DNA of 64,000 bases, taken from Siphonodentalium dalli (taxonomy: Eukaryota > Mollusca > Scaphopoda > Gadilida > Siphonodentaliidae). Numbering within the stretch: position 1 is the stretch's first letter; every line of letters begins with the position of its first letter. Under the pieces are notes generated by a model. It made no database searches. It saw only the letters and a program-made list of their open reading frames with translations, and was not told the DNA's origin. Below, piece after piece: positions 36,066-48,338 of the stretch. The position numbers and the translations under genes are program-made. The stretch spans positions 174,318,556 to 174,382,555 of the forward strand of contig CP136067.1 in the NCBI GenBank assembly GCA_032622095.1, in the 5' to 3' direction.

Positions 36066-36236
36066 ACACTGCTGTATATAGAGACTATATATACTATACC
36101 TCAACCAGACATCATTCATGGCTCCTCTGTGCTCTATGATTGGTGCTGAACCCTACTGTCATTCCATTTGTGTAATATTTTGCTCATGTTTCCTGTGATA
36201 TAATTATTGTTAGTGATGAGCCGATAAGAGAAAAGT

Positions 36237-36675
36237 CAGGGTTTCCACTAGGGGTTGGGGGAATGTGGCCATATTATAAGCACATACATACATGTACCCA
36301 GCACCCTGTCGGGATAAAATTGGATGTTTATCACTGAAAAGTAGCCATTTCTTTGCGCTTGAGACAACATGCTGGAACATTGAAGCTTCGCATAGAAACC
36401 AAATTAAAGCAAATCGTCTTTCTTTGATCTCAAGTTACTAAACATACGCGGACAAAAAAAGCGTTACCCAGGATGTGGTAGACAACTGTGCACGTGGTCC
36501 GCGCTATTCAGGCACCAAGTGTAGGATTCCTTGCAATCTGTTAATCATTAATATCGGTGATCGCTCGTCCTGTGTGAAAAGGGGGCTCAGCTAGGACTGT
36601 GGCTATTTTGTGTCAAGGTTGGGGAGGGGAATGAGGCCGCTGGACGGCCGGCCTGCCGTAGTAGCGGAAACCCTG
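36237..36675. mobile_element. hAT-like element after gene 1
   Basis: The ends cagggtttccacta and tagcggaaaccctg are inverted repeats with one mismatch, flanked by gaaaagt on both sides (36230-36236 and 36676-36682). The 439-bp body is non-coding. Confidence 0.75.
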
Positions 36676-36828
36676 GAAAAGTAGATACTAAAACTCAAAA
36701 CTCTGCATTGGTGCCTTAATTGATTGAACTTCGTAAGTTCTTAACAAGACAGACATTTGACCCAATTCAATGTTGATTGTATCAATTAAGTTTCTAAGTT
36801 TCTGTCATTCTCTTTAGTTGGTGAGGCC

Positions 36829-36945
36829 ATGCAGAATGAGGTCCCCAGAGGATGAATTTGGTGATGCTAACCTGCTGTGCGGAATAGCGTCACTAAATTC
36901 ATCCTCTTGGGACCTCATTCTGCAAATGTCTGGCACCTTATTCTC
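36829..36945. mobile_element. Double-hairpin family, single hairpin
   Basis: One hairpin (gaatgaggtccccagaggat and its inverse) with the outer end tgtctggcacc; no middle part is attached. Confidence 0.7.
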
Positions 36946-36987
36946 AGGCCTGGTTATATTATCGGAGACTTGTAACATCATAGAGTA

Positions 36988-37200
36988 CAGTAATGATCTA
37001 ATTAATCGACTCCTTAACCACAGCAGAATTATGGGTAACTTTTCCGGATTTAGTCGGAAATATGGCTTGTTGCCATTCATCGGAAAGCTCTTAGTGAGAG
37101 CTTTCCGATGAATGGCAACAAGCCATATTTCCGACTAAATCCTGAAAAGTTACCCATAATTCTACTGTGTTGAAGGAGTCGATTACTTAGGGCATTACTG
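36988..37200. mobile_element. Fold-back MITE (copy 12, full)
   Basis: A full palindrome between TA flanks, placed between a single hairpin of the double-hairpin family (36829-36945) and unrelated sequence. Confidence 0.8.
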
Positions 37201-37383
37201 TAGAATTGCCGATTGGCTGACATCGCCCGGTGCAGAAGCAGATTAGGATTATCGGCTCGTTATTAATTATTGTGATGGTCATGTACTGCTGATTGTTAAA
37301 TATTGAGAGTGAAATTAGATGATCCTTATAAGTGGCGTCAATTGTTTGGCTTATCATTGTGATCAATGCTCAAGTCTTAAAAT

Positions 37384-37808
37384 AGTGTCTTTCATTTGCA
37401 GAATGAGGTCCCCAGAGGGTGAATTTAGTGATGCTAGCCCACACAATGGGCTAGCATCACCAAATTCACCCTCTGGGGACCTCATTCTGCTTATGCCTCA
37501 TCTTCTGGGAAGTATCTATAGTCTCAAATTAACATTGATTTTAGTTACTTTTTTCCCCTTTCTGCTCAGTTTCTATATCACCTAATAAGCAGAAGATAAA
37601 ATGCATATTTGAGGTGGCTATAATGGGTGAATATCACCAACTTCAACTGGGGAACTTCAATCTGATCCTAGATCTCCCATTGTAGTTGAGGCCTAAGCAG
37701 AATGAGGTTCCCAGAGAGTAAATTTGATGATGCTAGCCCACCATGAGAGATAGTGTCACTAAATTCACACTCTGTGGACCTCATTCTGCAAATGACAGAC
37801 ACACTATT
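37384..37808. mobile_element. Double-hairpin element (copy 4, full)
   Basis: Starts gtgtctttcatttgcagaat and ends cagacacactatt. Both hairpins and the middle are present. Confidence 0.78.
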
Positions 37809-38762
37809 TCAAGGTTATCACTGGTCAGAAAATTCTTTTAGCCATTTAAAAAAAAAACCTATTTCTGAACTTGTTTGGCCATTTTTCAGAAACTTTGGCC
37901 AAATTCAGAAATTTTCTTCACCTATTTTCGAAGAATTTGGCCATTGACATCACGAACCCTGTTGAATCGTTTGATTCACCTGCAGATGAGTAGTTACTTT
38001 CTTGACATTTGTCGGGTTGTAGGGATGTACATGTTCTGATATGTTATGTCAGGCACATCCTGAATTCAACTATTATAGTTATGTTAAACCATAATAGTTG
38101 AATATGGACACTGCCGTTGTGTGTAAAATAGGTTTCGTAAAAATTGGTTTGGAACCGTACATACATCTTTTAGTACTCTTGCTGTTTGTTGCAAAAACAA
38201 TCAAGTGTTGCTGGCTTCATGTTACTAAAATTAGTTCAGCATATATCCACCTGAATGGTTGAAATCAACTTTTTGTTGACTTATAATCATGTCGTAATTT
38301 CAATCAGATTTGATTTTCTAATTTCACTCCCAACAGACAGATAGAGAATCGGTTACTTTGTGCAAAAGCATTACTGTGATGGCAAAATTTGTCATAAAAT
38401 ATAAGTGTTGTTTTATTATAAAGTTGTTTTTGTTGACGAGTGCGGTGCACATGATGCATTACCGAACAAGAAACAAATTTTAATTCAAGACTGCAATGTA
38501 TCAATTTCTCTCCATTTGCATTTTACAGTTTATCAATGTAAATCTGCATTTTTTAAATTTGTTTTCTAATAGAAGGAGTTCTACAGAATCTTTTCTTTTC
38601 TTGACAGAAAAGGCTAAAAATCACTGTCATAAAGTAAGCATTCACAGCACGCATCATTGGATTTCCATTACGGATATAATTCATAAATCACATTTTAAAC
38701 AACCATCCAGATTATAAGCTACTACATCATACAGTTATTCTTCTTGAATTTCTGTATCTTAG

Positions 38763-38911
38763 AAACCACAGTAAAAAGTCTGTTGCTGATTATCTTTGAA
38801 GGAAATACCCCTGATCAGGAAAGTAATATCATAGTACGCTACATAGATATGGCGATCATTCTTGTATATGTGACCCGGATGTGTCTCAAGGCTTATGAAG
38901 TTGCAGAACAG
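38763..38911 (+). CDS. Possible isolated coding exon, unknown
   Basis: A 149-nt open segment runs between an acceptor (gtatcttag) and a donor (cag|gtctgt). It reads SLLLIIFEGNTPDQESNIIV and onward through a hydrophobic/helical part ending YEVAEQ. Composition is protein-like and no repeat copy was noticed. Neighbouring candidates do not join in phase, so this may be chance. Confidence 0.25.
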
Positions 38912-39361
38912 GTCTGTAAAATTGTTTTGCAATTTAATAGTAGGATAGTTGTTAAAATCCAAGATTTGAGTTAAAAACAACATTGATTGTTTCAACAAAA
39001 TGGTTTTCCAAGTTATACTTGAGCAAAATTTGAACATTTGAATCCAGAATTCTTTGTAGGCGGAACTTAATAAAGTTAACATCGTCGCCTAGCTACAGGA
39101 AATATTAGTTGTTGTAACCTCTACACTTGAGGAGTATTGGGGATACACATGTACTACTAGATCTCTGTATGCTCTTGATTAATCTGAAAATGAATTGAAA
39201 CTCCATTCTGTAATACTGCAGACTGAAGAATTACACTGCCAAATAATATAGAATTCAATGTTTCTTGACTTTTTCTTGAGTTCAGAAAAAACAGTAATAC
39301 TTGATAAAGAGAAAAAGAGAAAAATATATCGCACTTTTTTTCTCAATTAAAAATGTCATTG

Positions 39362-39704
39362 TTAAAGACACGGATGACCTTCACGGTGGGTATTGCTGTT
39401 AAAATAGTCACATCCGCTAAAACCGCCATAATCATAAATATCGCGTAAATAGTATGTTATTGTCAAGTTAATACGCTTTGTTATGTAAACAAAAGCCCAA
39501 AATTGTACAGAACCTGGCTTTTGTTTACATAACACAGTGTACATGTATATACTTGACAATAACATACTATTTACACGATATTTATGAGTGGTATATAAGA
39601 ACAAAATATGTCTATGTTTTAATATTCTTTCTGTTTATGGCAGCTTTAGCGGATGTGACTATTTTAACAGCAATACCCACCATGAAGGTCATCCGTGCCT
39701 TTAA
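39362..39704. mobile_element. TTAA-bounded element, family TTAAAGGCACGG (copy 2)
   Basis: Inverted ends of about 70 bp (ttaaagacacggatgacctt against aaggtcatccgtgcctttaa) flank an inner inverted repeat around gtttacataac. Confidence 0.8.
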
Positions 39705-40062
39705 TGAAACAACTAGAAATATTATTTTCATAAAAAAAGGGGTAAGAAAATATTTTTCTCAATTATAAAAAATCTCTTGATCATCATCAGCGGTAATTTG
39801 TTATGTTTTATTCCATATTATAAAGGACAGGCCTGGTTTGCAAGTATAAAATGGTTGATGTAATACCCCATTATATTATGGTTATCTATTTTATTTTCAT
39901 CATAGTTTCGGCATTCAAACAGTTACCTATATTAAGTTACCAAGCCAGATATCTGACACCACAAAACTTATTTTGTGTAAGCTTTCTGTTGGTGTATGAA
40001 ACTAATATTGACCAGTTTCTGACAAACTTGGGCTGTTCCTTCTCTCGCATCAAGCCTGAGTT

Positions 40063-40475
40063 TAGTGTGCTTGTCATTTGCAGAATGAGGTCCCCAGAGG
40101 GTGAATTTAGCGTCACTAAATTCACCCTCTGGAGACCTCATTCTGCTTAGGCCTCATCTTCTCTGGAAAGTTTCTTTATAATATCGAATTTCTATAGAAA
40201 CTTCTTCACATAGGTTCAATTTCTTTTGTAGCTTCTCAATATCCCCAAATTGCAGACGACACATTGCATAATCAAGGTTCGAAATGGGTCTACATCACAA
40301 TATTCACCATTTGGGAACTTCAATCTGAGTCTATGTCTCCCATAGCAGATGAGGCCATGTAGAATGAGGTCCCCAGAGGGTGAGTTTGGTGATGCTAGCC
40401 CGCTGTGCAGGATAGCGTCACTAAATTCACCGTCTGGGGACTTCATTCTGCAAATGACAGACACACTAAACTTAG
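40063..40475. mobile_element. Double-hairpin element (copy 5, full)
   Basis: Outer ends tgtgcttgtcatttgcag and the inverse; two hairpins and the middle with caaattgcagacgacacatt are all present. Confidence 0.78.
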
Positions 40476-40789
40476 TCTTGTCTCGCATCTAGTTTCTTGC
40501 ATGTGTATATTCATAATCCGGTCATCCCATCATGACATCGCCATTCTATATATTTTGTTACTCTCCAAACAGAATGTTATTTCTATACAAATGTATATAT
40601 TTTCTTATTTAAATCAGATCATGTTTGTTACTTAAAAGTGATCAAAGATTGAAATATATCATCTCAACGAAGTTTACATACATGTAACTAAAGTGCTGGC
40701 ATTGCCATCGATGTCATTGCACTAAGCTCTTACGCCACTGTTCATGCTGATAATACACGTGTGTCTTACTTAAAAATATGAGGCCTGAT

Positions 40790-41035
40790 ATAGGGGCTAA
40801 TTATGTGATAAAACCAAATATCTTTTTTCTCGGGCAATTATTTTGAGACGAGGGAGGAAAGAAGGATATTTTTTCTCAAAATCTGGAAAACATATATACA
40901 TGTACTCCAGAAAAAAATTTAATTTAAAAGTTTCATTGTTCAAATCCAATATTTTAATAGAAAATGTCGAAAAAATGTTTGACAATGTTTTTTAAATGAA
41001 AAATTCAGTGATAGTGGAGGTGCTTGAGAACACAT
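40790..41035. repeat. Dispersed repeat (see 2540-2742)
   Basis: Shares ttttgagacgagggagg, atctggaaaaca and atgtttgacaatg with the copies at 2540 and 42500. Confidence 0.65.
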
Positions 41036-41330
41036 AATTTTTTGTATTTATATGGCCTTCCATCGATGTTTCGTGAGTATTTTTGGAAGTAACAATGGAA
41101 ACATGTCTTCAGAAAGAGTTTTGTATAAATTTGTGTTGTTTGTCTTTGGAAGTTTTGCCAGGAAGTTAGATGCTTCAGTCTGTGACCAACTTTTAAGATA
41201 ACTGTTCTCTCATCGACAGGCTGCATTCTCACAAACATAGTCAAGAATCATCCTTCATCATTTCATATGCAATCTGTGATCAAATCACTCTAACATTCCC
41301 AAGCTATTGTAACAATCTGTCTTGTTATTT

Positions 41331-41562
41331 GACCCATTCATGACTGGAGCTTCCTGAAATTTTGCGAAAACCCTGTACCAATGCATTCACTTATATATGC
41401 GAGTCGCCCATAGGGCACCTCACATATATAAGAGGATGCATTGGCCTAACAGTATTTACCTTGATCTTGTAAGCCAGTGCATTTTCTTATATATGTGAGA
41501 CTCCCTATGGGAGACTTGCATATATAAGAGAATGCACTGGCACAGGGTTTTTAATTCTGCGT
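41331..41562. mobile_element. TTAA-type palindromic element, eroded ends
   Basis: The left end reads tgacccattcatgactgga. Two palindromic cores are present and the right end is lost after ggcacagggtttttaat. Confidence 0.65.
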
Positions 41563-41842
41563 TATACAGTATCCCTAAATTGTCCTTTGTTTGATGGCTG
41601 TGCATGACACTGTCATGGCACCATAAATATAGCTGTGAGTCACAGATTTATGCCGTTATGTCATTCCATATTAAATGATGGTGTTTAATACACCCAAACA
41701 CTTTTCAGAAGTTTACATTTTGTTAACAGAATGCGTTGCTATAATAAATTTAGTATGTTCCTCTACAAGATTCTGGTTGCTACACATTATATATATTATC
41801 TGACAAAATATTCAGAGTTCAATTATATACCTAACATTCAAT

Positions 41843-42075
41843 TTAACCCTTTCTACACTGAGTGGATTCTCCCACTCAGTTATAAAAGTATACATTGGAA
41901 TGGTCTATTATTCATTTGGAGGGGTTTTCAGGTAATAAAAGCAAATGACAGACATACAAAATTAAATCCAAGAAAAGAATGATTCATATTCATTGGTGGG
42001 AAATGTTCAGATAACAAGTTCTGTCGTTTCTAAAGCAACTACTCATCAATGAGTATTTAGTATATAAAGGGTTAA
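41843..42075. mobile_element. TTAA-bounded element, ACTGAGTGGATTC family
   Basis: TTAA at both ends with ttaaccctttctacactgag and the right end gagtatttagtatataaagg then gttaa. Partial relatives occur at 10935-11194, 22517-22640 and 34165-34217. Confidence 0.75.
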
Positions 42076-42499
42076 TATATGAAAATGAATTCGATATTCT
42101 TTGAATAAACCAGTTCTATATTCTGTAGCATACCAAATTCCAAATAGCATTGCATTTTCATAACACTCACATGCAAAAAATGTGGACTTATGCGCACCTA
42201 CCGTATATGTTCAATTTTATTTGTTGAATGGAATGAATCCTTCATCCTTAAAATTGCATGTTCCCATCATTACAGCAGAAATCAAAATGGCAGACGTCAT
42301 ACCGTAAAGTTTTTTATATGTTAATGTCGGCGTCAATTAATATCGGTCACTACGTTCATGGTGCAGGAGACACTTTTCCCCTTAATTTCATTATAAAAAT
42401 TTGTGACCTGCAGGTGCCTATTTTGAGAACAAAATTGCCATGGAAGCAAAACATTTCACTTTGTGCGATTGGATTATTTACCGATTAGACCATATAATG

Positions 42500-42735
42500 T
42501 TAAGTAAGGCCATTAAAATAAAATATCGGTGTTCTCAGGCAATTACATCTCAATTTTGAGATGAGGGTGGGAGGCTATTTTTTTTTTCTAAAAATCTTTT
42601 AAACATACTCCAGAAACCAAATAAATTAATTTTCGATATTCAAGTCCAATATTTCTAACAGAAAATATTGAATAAAATGGTTGACGAGGCTTTTAAGAGA
42701 ACAATTTAGTGATGAGGGAGGTGCTAGAGTATTTT
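42500..42735. repeat. Dispersed repeat (see 2540-2742)
   Basis: Closest to the 2540 copy; shares atctcaattttgagatgagg and tgacgaggcttttaagagaa. Confidence 0.7.
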
Positions 42736-43324
42736 TATTTATTTGGCTTAAATTTTAGCTGTTTTGCAAGTTAAAAGGAATTAAAAACTGAACCAAAAGT
42801 TGTCAATTATCTTGCTGAAGATTTTTATACAATAATCCATTTGTTTTAAACACTGCACCAGCTGAGTTTATCAGTGACTAGCAGTGGAGAGAAGTCTTCC
42901 ATTTAATAGTGTATGCACAGTAGAGGATACTGTTAATAGATTATGTTTCACAAAATTACTTTACAGTTAACAGTTAGGAATATGTTGGCTTTCTTTGACG
43001 GAACAATATTTGTTCATCCAAATGTATTGCTCCATGTTTGTGGTAATGACATTCTCTCTATCACATTACTATTCGAACAACTGGAGAAATTTTTACCAAA
43101 GCGTCTTATATTGCCTATCCATACAATACAGATCTTTAATAATCAGGGAAATTAGCCACTGTAGAAAATGTATAAGCCAAACTTCATCTGTTTCTGATTT
43201 CATAATGATAATAATTGATCCATTTATATAGCACATTCTACAGTGATTTAGTTTCAACGCATTTTACATAAATTATTACCTTGGTCATAGGGCACATGAC
43301 ACCATGGTCACTCCCAAGCCTGCA

Positions 43325-43757
43325 AATAGCGTGTCTGCCATTTGCAGAATGAGGTCCCCAGAGGGTGAATTTAGTGACGCTACCCCCGCATAGCGGGCTA
43401 GCATCACTAAATTCACCCTCTGGGGACCTCATTCTGCTAAGGCCCTCAACTGCTATGGCAGACCTAGGATCAGATAGAAATTCCCCAGTTGAAGTTGGTG
43501 ATGTTCACCCATTGGGAGCCTCGATTATGGATTTTATCTTCTGCAAATTAGGGGATATAGAAACTTCCCAGATGGGAAAACGTAACTAAAAACAATGTTA
43601 ATTTGATACCATAGATACTTCCCAGAAGATGAGGCCTAAGCAGAATGAGGTCCCCAGAGGGTGAATTTAGTGATGCTAGCCCGCTATGCGGGATAGTGTC
43701 ACTAAATTCACCCTCTGGGGACCTCATTCTGCAAATGACAGACACACTATTTGCAGG
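43325..43757. mobile_element. Double-hairpin element (copy 6, full, best preserved)
   Basis: Both hairpins are near perfect (each arm about 45 bp) and the outer ends gtgtctgccatttgcag and inverse match. It lies in reverse orientation relative to copy 4. Confidence 0.8.
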
Positions 43758-43877
43758 CTTGGTCACTCCCATCCTCCATTGAGGAAACAACCCCAGCTGC
43801 AACAAATTTGTGCACGATATATATCAAGGTTAAAATACTGACAAAATAAATCAAATGACACCCGAACCGAGTACTCT

Positions 43878-44323
43878 TTAACCCTTTCAGTGCCACCAGG
43901 GGCCGATATCATCGGCCCTAATTTACGGTCTGTAAAATCGGCCCTAAAAAAAAGATTTTTTATGTTTGAATTTTGTTTGGTTATGCTTAAGCATGCTATA
44001 GCGAATATAAAAACAAACTGGATAAAACCTTAGGGGCATGTTATAACTCAAAACTATCACCAAGTATTCATAGTAATAATTTTGATGCCCATGAAAAACG
44101 TAAGATTCCCTGGCACTAAACCTACAAAATAAGTCTGTTAAAGAATATAAGAAAAAATTATTAAAATTGTAAAAAATAATAACAAATGATGAAAAATTGT
44201 TAGGCCAATGCATTCTCTTATATATGCGAGGCGACCTATGGTCGACTCGCATATATAAGAGAATGCATTGGCACAGGGTATATGGGTTGATACAAAAATC
44301 GGACCTGGCACTGAAAGGGTTAA
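43878..44323. mobile_element. TTAA-bounded element, GAGTGCCAGG family (copy 2)
   Basis: TTAA at both ends (ttaaccctttcagtgccacc and the inverse). It contains ggccgatatcatcggccc, an A-rich linker and a perfect palindromic core at about 44203-44275. It is longer than the copy at 16539. Confidence 0.8.
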
Positions 44324-44984
44324 CACTTGTGTGGTCAATGTGGTGTGAAGTAGTCACAGTATGAGCGACCTTGCTCAAGGGTAATAATTTGGCGCAAAAT
44401 TTGGACAGCGCTCGCTCAAATTCGGCCAAACCACAGTCGTGTGAACCTCACAATACACCACCGGCGGGCTGCGAACTCATCTCAATGTGTTGATATTTTT
44501 ATCATGCGGCCAAGGGAGCCTAACATATTCCTCGATATTAACTGTAAACATAATTTTGTGAATGCCCTCTATTTTCCTTTACATTCTTATTAAAGGCACT
44601 TTATGCATTCACTTTTATTGTTTGTATCTGCAGGCATGGTCTTGTTATCTGTCAAAAATATTATAGCGTTTAATTATGACTTTATACAATGTTCTTAAAG
44701 GGTAATATATTCTTGTGTTAATGAGAATTCTTTTCACAGGGTAGATATCATCTGCATACGTGTTAAACATCTCTTTAAGCATAATATGCATAGTGTGCTA
44801 TTGTTACGTCCCATTGTATTGTACATGTTTTGATTTTGTCTTGTTCTTATTAAAGAATATTTTTTTCTACATCCTCGTAGTTCGCTACCTAAATCCCATA
44901 GATCTACAATATTAAATGAACTCATCCCTTCCAACACTTCCTGTTAACTTGTACCATTTCAGAGTATTGCAAGATTCATCTATT

Positions 44985-45265
44985 ATATATTTTGGAACTT
45001 CTGTCTGTCTGTATGTATCTCATAAACTGCTCGACCGATTCGACTCGAATTGGTATTGAGGCCTACTTTCATCCCGGGAACAATATGGGTGGGTCCAATT
45101 TCACATGTGACCGAGTCCTTGCCCTCGCTCATATATGCTCATAAAGGTATGTTTCTGGACCTCAACCGATCTGCCTATTTTGATCCCGGGAACAGTATGG
45201 CAGGTCCAATTTCATGTGCGACCGTGTCCTTGACCACGCTCTTATAGGCATGTTTCTGTACCGAC
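44985..45265. repeat. Low-copy tandem text with TATATATTTTGGAACTTCTG start
   Basis: Two related segments contain atcccgggaacaatatgg/atcccgggaacagtatgg and ggtccaatttca about 130 bp apart. No coding meaning found. Confidence 0.45.
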
Positions 45266-48200
45266 GCTGTATATTCTGCCCAGACGGAGGTGATCATAAA
45301 GAAATCCCTAAATAGCCCGGACGAAGTGGGGCACATCAGCTAGGATGTACATAAATTGCTATGGCATCGCTATAGAAATGCATCGGGTGGGAAAATTCAC
45401 AGTAATTAGTGTTACGCTCAATATAATCTCAGGGCTCGAACTGGTCTGAAATATCTACTTGTCACAGGGTACAGGTAGAAATATTTCTAACCTGTCACGG
45501 GGGACAGGTAGATTATTTCTTTGCTGTCATCTCAGAAGTTTGCCTGTGAATACGCTTAAATGTGGGATCATAACATGTCTTTGAGGTGTAGACAGATCAC
45601 CGAGTACATATTCTAAACGTCAAACAGAAGCCCGCAGACTAAGACCACCTCTCTTAGGTGACAGGTAAGCACAATAATCGAGAAGCAGTTACCTGTCATG
45701 GACAGGTGTAAATTTTGAGCTCCGAATGCTTTTGGCATGCTATGTAGTGATATATGTACTCTGAGACAAATCCCACAAAGTGACGATTAGCACACCAATC
45801 TTTGATAATGTCAATTGTATCACAAGGAAATTACATTCTCATATCAGCCGAATAATTTTGACTGCTCTTGTAGTTTTGCTGATTTCAGTGAAAGATGCCA
45901 GAGGAAGGAGGAGAAAGTGGACTTAAACTTATTGAAGTGATAGAAATTGTTACCTAAAAAAAAAAAAAGTGTTTTACCTCAAAGTGATAAACTTAATATC
46001 ATTCGTTATAGCCGCTTCAAAGAACATGATGTATAAACAAAATGACTACAAATAGAGGTCTGACTGTCCCAATGGGACTAAGGATACCCCCCCCCCCCCC
46101 CATGTTCCACATCTCAGTAAACATGTTAAAATAATAAAATAACAGTTCCCAGGGGGGGGGGGGTATAATTAATAAATTGTCCTCATGAATGCAAGAAAAG
46201 TTTGAATTTTTTTTTACTGAGAAACACATTCTTTCAATCATTTATTTAGTAATAAATATAATCTTAACAAAATTTATAGTGTAAACAATAATTCCTGTAC
46301 TCATATACTTGAGCAGATAGAACAGACACGCTTTCAACTCATTCATACATCAATTCAAAGACTCACATGAGTAAAAACATTTACTCCAAATATTATAATA
46401 ACACTCTATGACACAGTGTTGCATTAAATATCACTCATATTCAAGTGGTCACTAACTATACATTGCATTGATATTCTTTATAGAAGTTTGAAGACATAGA
46501 TATCGGTGAATTGAGTTGGAGAGGCACAATACACCTGAATGTGGCACCTCCAGCAAACTATAAGATGGGAGGTGTGGTGTATCTAACCTTCTAAATACAA
46601 GCTGATAATGCAGATTTCTGCTATAGAAAAACAAATGGGTCCAATAAACTTATGCAGAGTTGTCGAATGGAAACTCTGGATACAGTTTGAGACCCAAATA
46701 GAGGTGGTACTAAGTATATCCCCCCCCCCCCCCACAGTTCAATTGGGCTACATTACATATTAGTTTTTCGAAAGGAAAAAAAAACCAGGAATACAAGCCT
46801 GTTCAAAATTATCCATCTTGTTAAAAATTGTATAAGTGAAAAAAGGGAGATAACTCCACTAACAAAACTCGGATGGACCCCATAATCGCAGGTTCCCATG
46901 GTACTAAATATATGTGTCAAGTTTTAAAGAAATTGACTGAAAATTGTAGGAATATAAGTGAGGACAAAGTTGTGTCCATGGACGGACAGAGATGACAACC
47001 TGATTCATATATACACCATAACTTCAGGGGATGGGGCTATAATTAATATAAACAGACTACAGGCAGAGATACAATCAGAATTCCTATTCGGTCATGTGTT
47101 GGGTTATTCTGATAATGAGTTCCACAAACAGCCATATGTTATTTGCTGAATTATTACTTGAACAACACTACAATTGAATGAATGGGGATAAAGTATAATG
47201 ATAATAATGACCAGTTTTATATAGCAATTAACCAATTACTTGCTCTAACACGATTGGTACAATATTACCCCAGGCATGTGTACAAGCCAACCAATGAACC
47301 GGCTGCAGCCATTGCAAGCGCTGCTCTAGTTTGAACAGAACATGCTCTGATATTCATCAGTATGACAAGCTGACTGGTACTCATTTAACGCATGAGTGAT
47401 GCGAAGCCGACACAGTACAAGCGACCTTGCTCAAGGGTCACAACTTGGCACAGGTTTTGAAATAGCTAGCAATCCAAATATTGCACCTAGCTCAAAGCGG
47501 CCAAGCCACTGCTGTGTGAAGACTCAATGACCGGCGATGTGCTGCGAACCCATATAGATGTGTTTACAGCGAATACAAGTCCGACACACTAACCACTGGA
47601 CTAAGGAGTAAACAACCCATCAGCAAGTATTCAGTTATCAGAGTTACCACACATCTCATATGAATTTGGTGATTCTGTTGACATTATATGTTATTGTGGT
47701 GCATTGACATGGTGTGACAATGATTGATTGGAGTTTATATTCAACCAAGTCATGAAGTGACGAGGTTGAACATAGGCTCCAAGCCGTCAATGTCACCCCA
47801 TATTAGCATCAATCTGAGCAACTCAATTTAACACAAACTCCAAGCTGTCAATGTGACACCATGTTACCATCAATTCACCACAATAACGTATATGTTCTGT
47901 CGACAGTCTTATTCATTCATAGAAATTTGACATTTATTCTGAAGAATGATCATCAGAAAATGTTACAAATCTTCTATTGCTCTCGCCATAACATTGTTCA
48001 ATGTAAATGACATCATTAAAAAAGCAGGCAAGCGAGGCAGATGAAACAGTCTTGGTTTCCCTTATGTTGACGGCTCTAGACGTAAACATGGAATATGTTG
48101 CGCAGCTCTCCGACCAATCAACGATGCTGTTTCTTACTAGAGGCGGAACATAGAACCTTTTGCATATTAGCGCTGCCATTCTTCATGAAGTATCTATTTT
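45266..48200. other. Intergenic sequence between the two converging genes
   Basis: Contains homopolymer runs of C or G at about 46088-46101, 46152-46164 and 46721-46734, but no exon I can join to either gene. Gene 1 (+) ends before this region and gene 2 (-) ends at its right edge, so both genes point into it. Confidence 0.45.
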
Positions 48201-48278
48201 CACATCTTGGGTGGTTTTGGTAGCATGTTCATGTATTTTCACATCTTTGGTGGTTTTGGTAGCGTGTTCATGTATTTA
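48201..48278 (-). repeat. 39-bp tandem duplication across the stop codon
   Basis: Units 48240-48278 and 48201-48239 are 39 bp each and differ at a few bases. The first is the coding end (K-Y-M-N-T-L-P-K-P-P-K-M-stop). The second lies in the 3' UTR and keeps the same frame and its own TGA. Confidence 0.85.
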
Positions 48279-48338
48279 CATATAATTGATAGCATCACCT
48301 CATCTGCTCCTCCTCCGATGGACAACAGCCTCAAGTCT
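48239..48338 (-). CDS. Acyl-CoA dehydrogenase terminal exon
   Basis: Acceptor ctcttttcag is followed by the completed Arg codon and RDLRLLSIGGGADEVML, SIICKYMNTLPKPPKM and TGA at 48241-48239. This matches the conserved C-terminus of one acyl-CoA dehydrogenase branch. The last 13 codons are repeated as a 39-bp direct repeat just beyond the stop. Confidence 0.9.

Noticed and set aside
38608-38633. Possible 26-nt exon between tttcttgacag and gtaagc
   Set aside because: Its end phase does not fit the next candidate at 38763; a chance splice-like pair is more likely.
43944-44429. A 161-codon minus-strand frame
   Set aside because: It runs through a TTAA-bounded element including its palindromic core (translated parts recur wherever the core occurs).
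45425-45730. Possible hAT-like element with cagggctcgaact at one side
   Set aside because: The other side (ttttgagctccgaat) is only a loose inverse and no 8-bp duplication was found.
45889-45950. Possible terminal exon after a good acceptor (reads ERCQRKEEKVDLNLLK then stop in one frame)
   Set aside because: No upstream exon joins in the needed phase, and the candidate at 38763-38911 ends in phase 0, which would give an immediate stop here.
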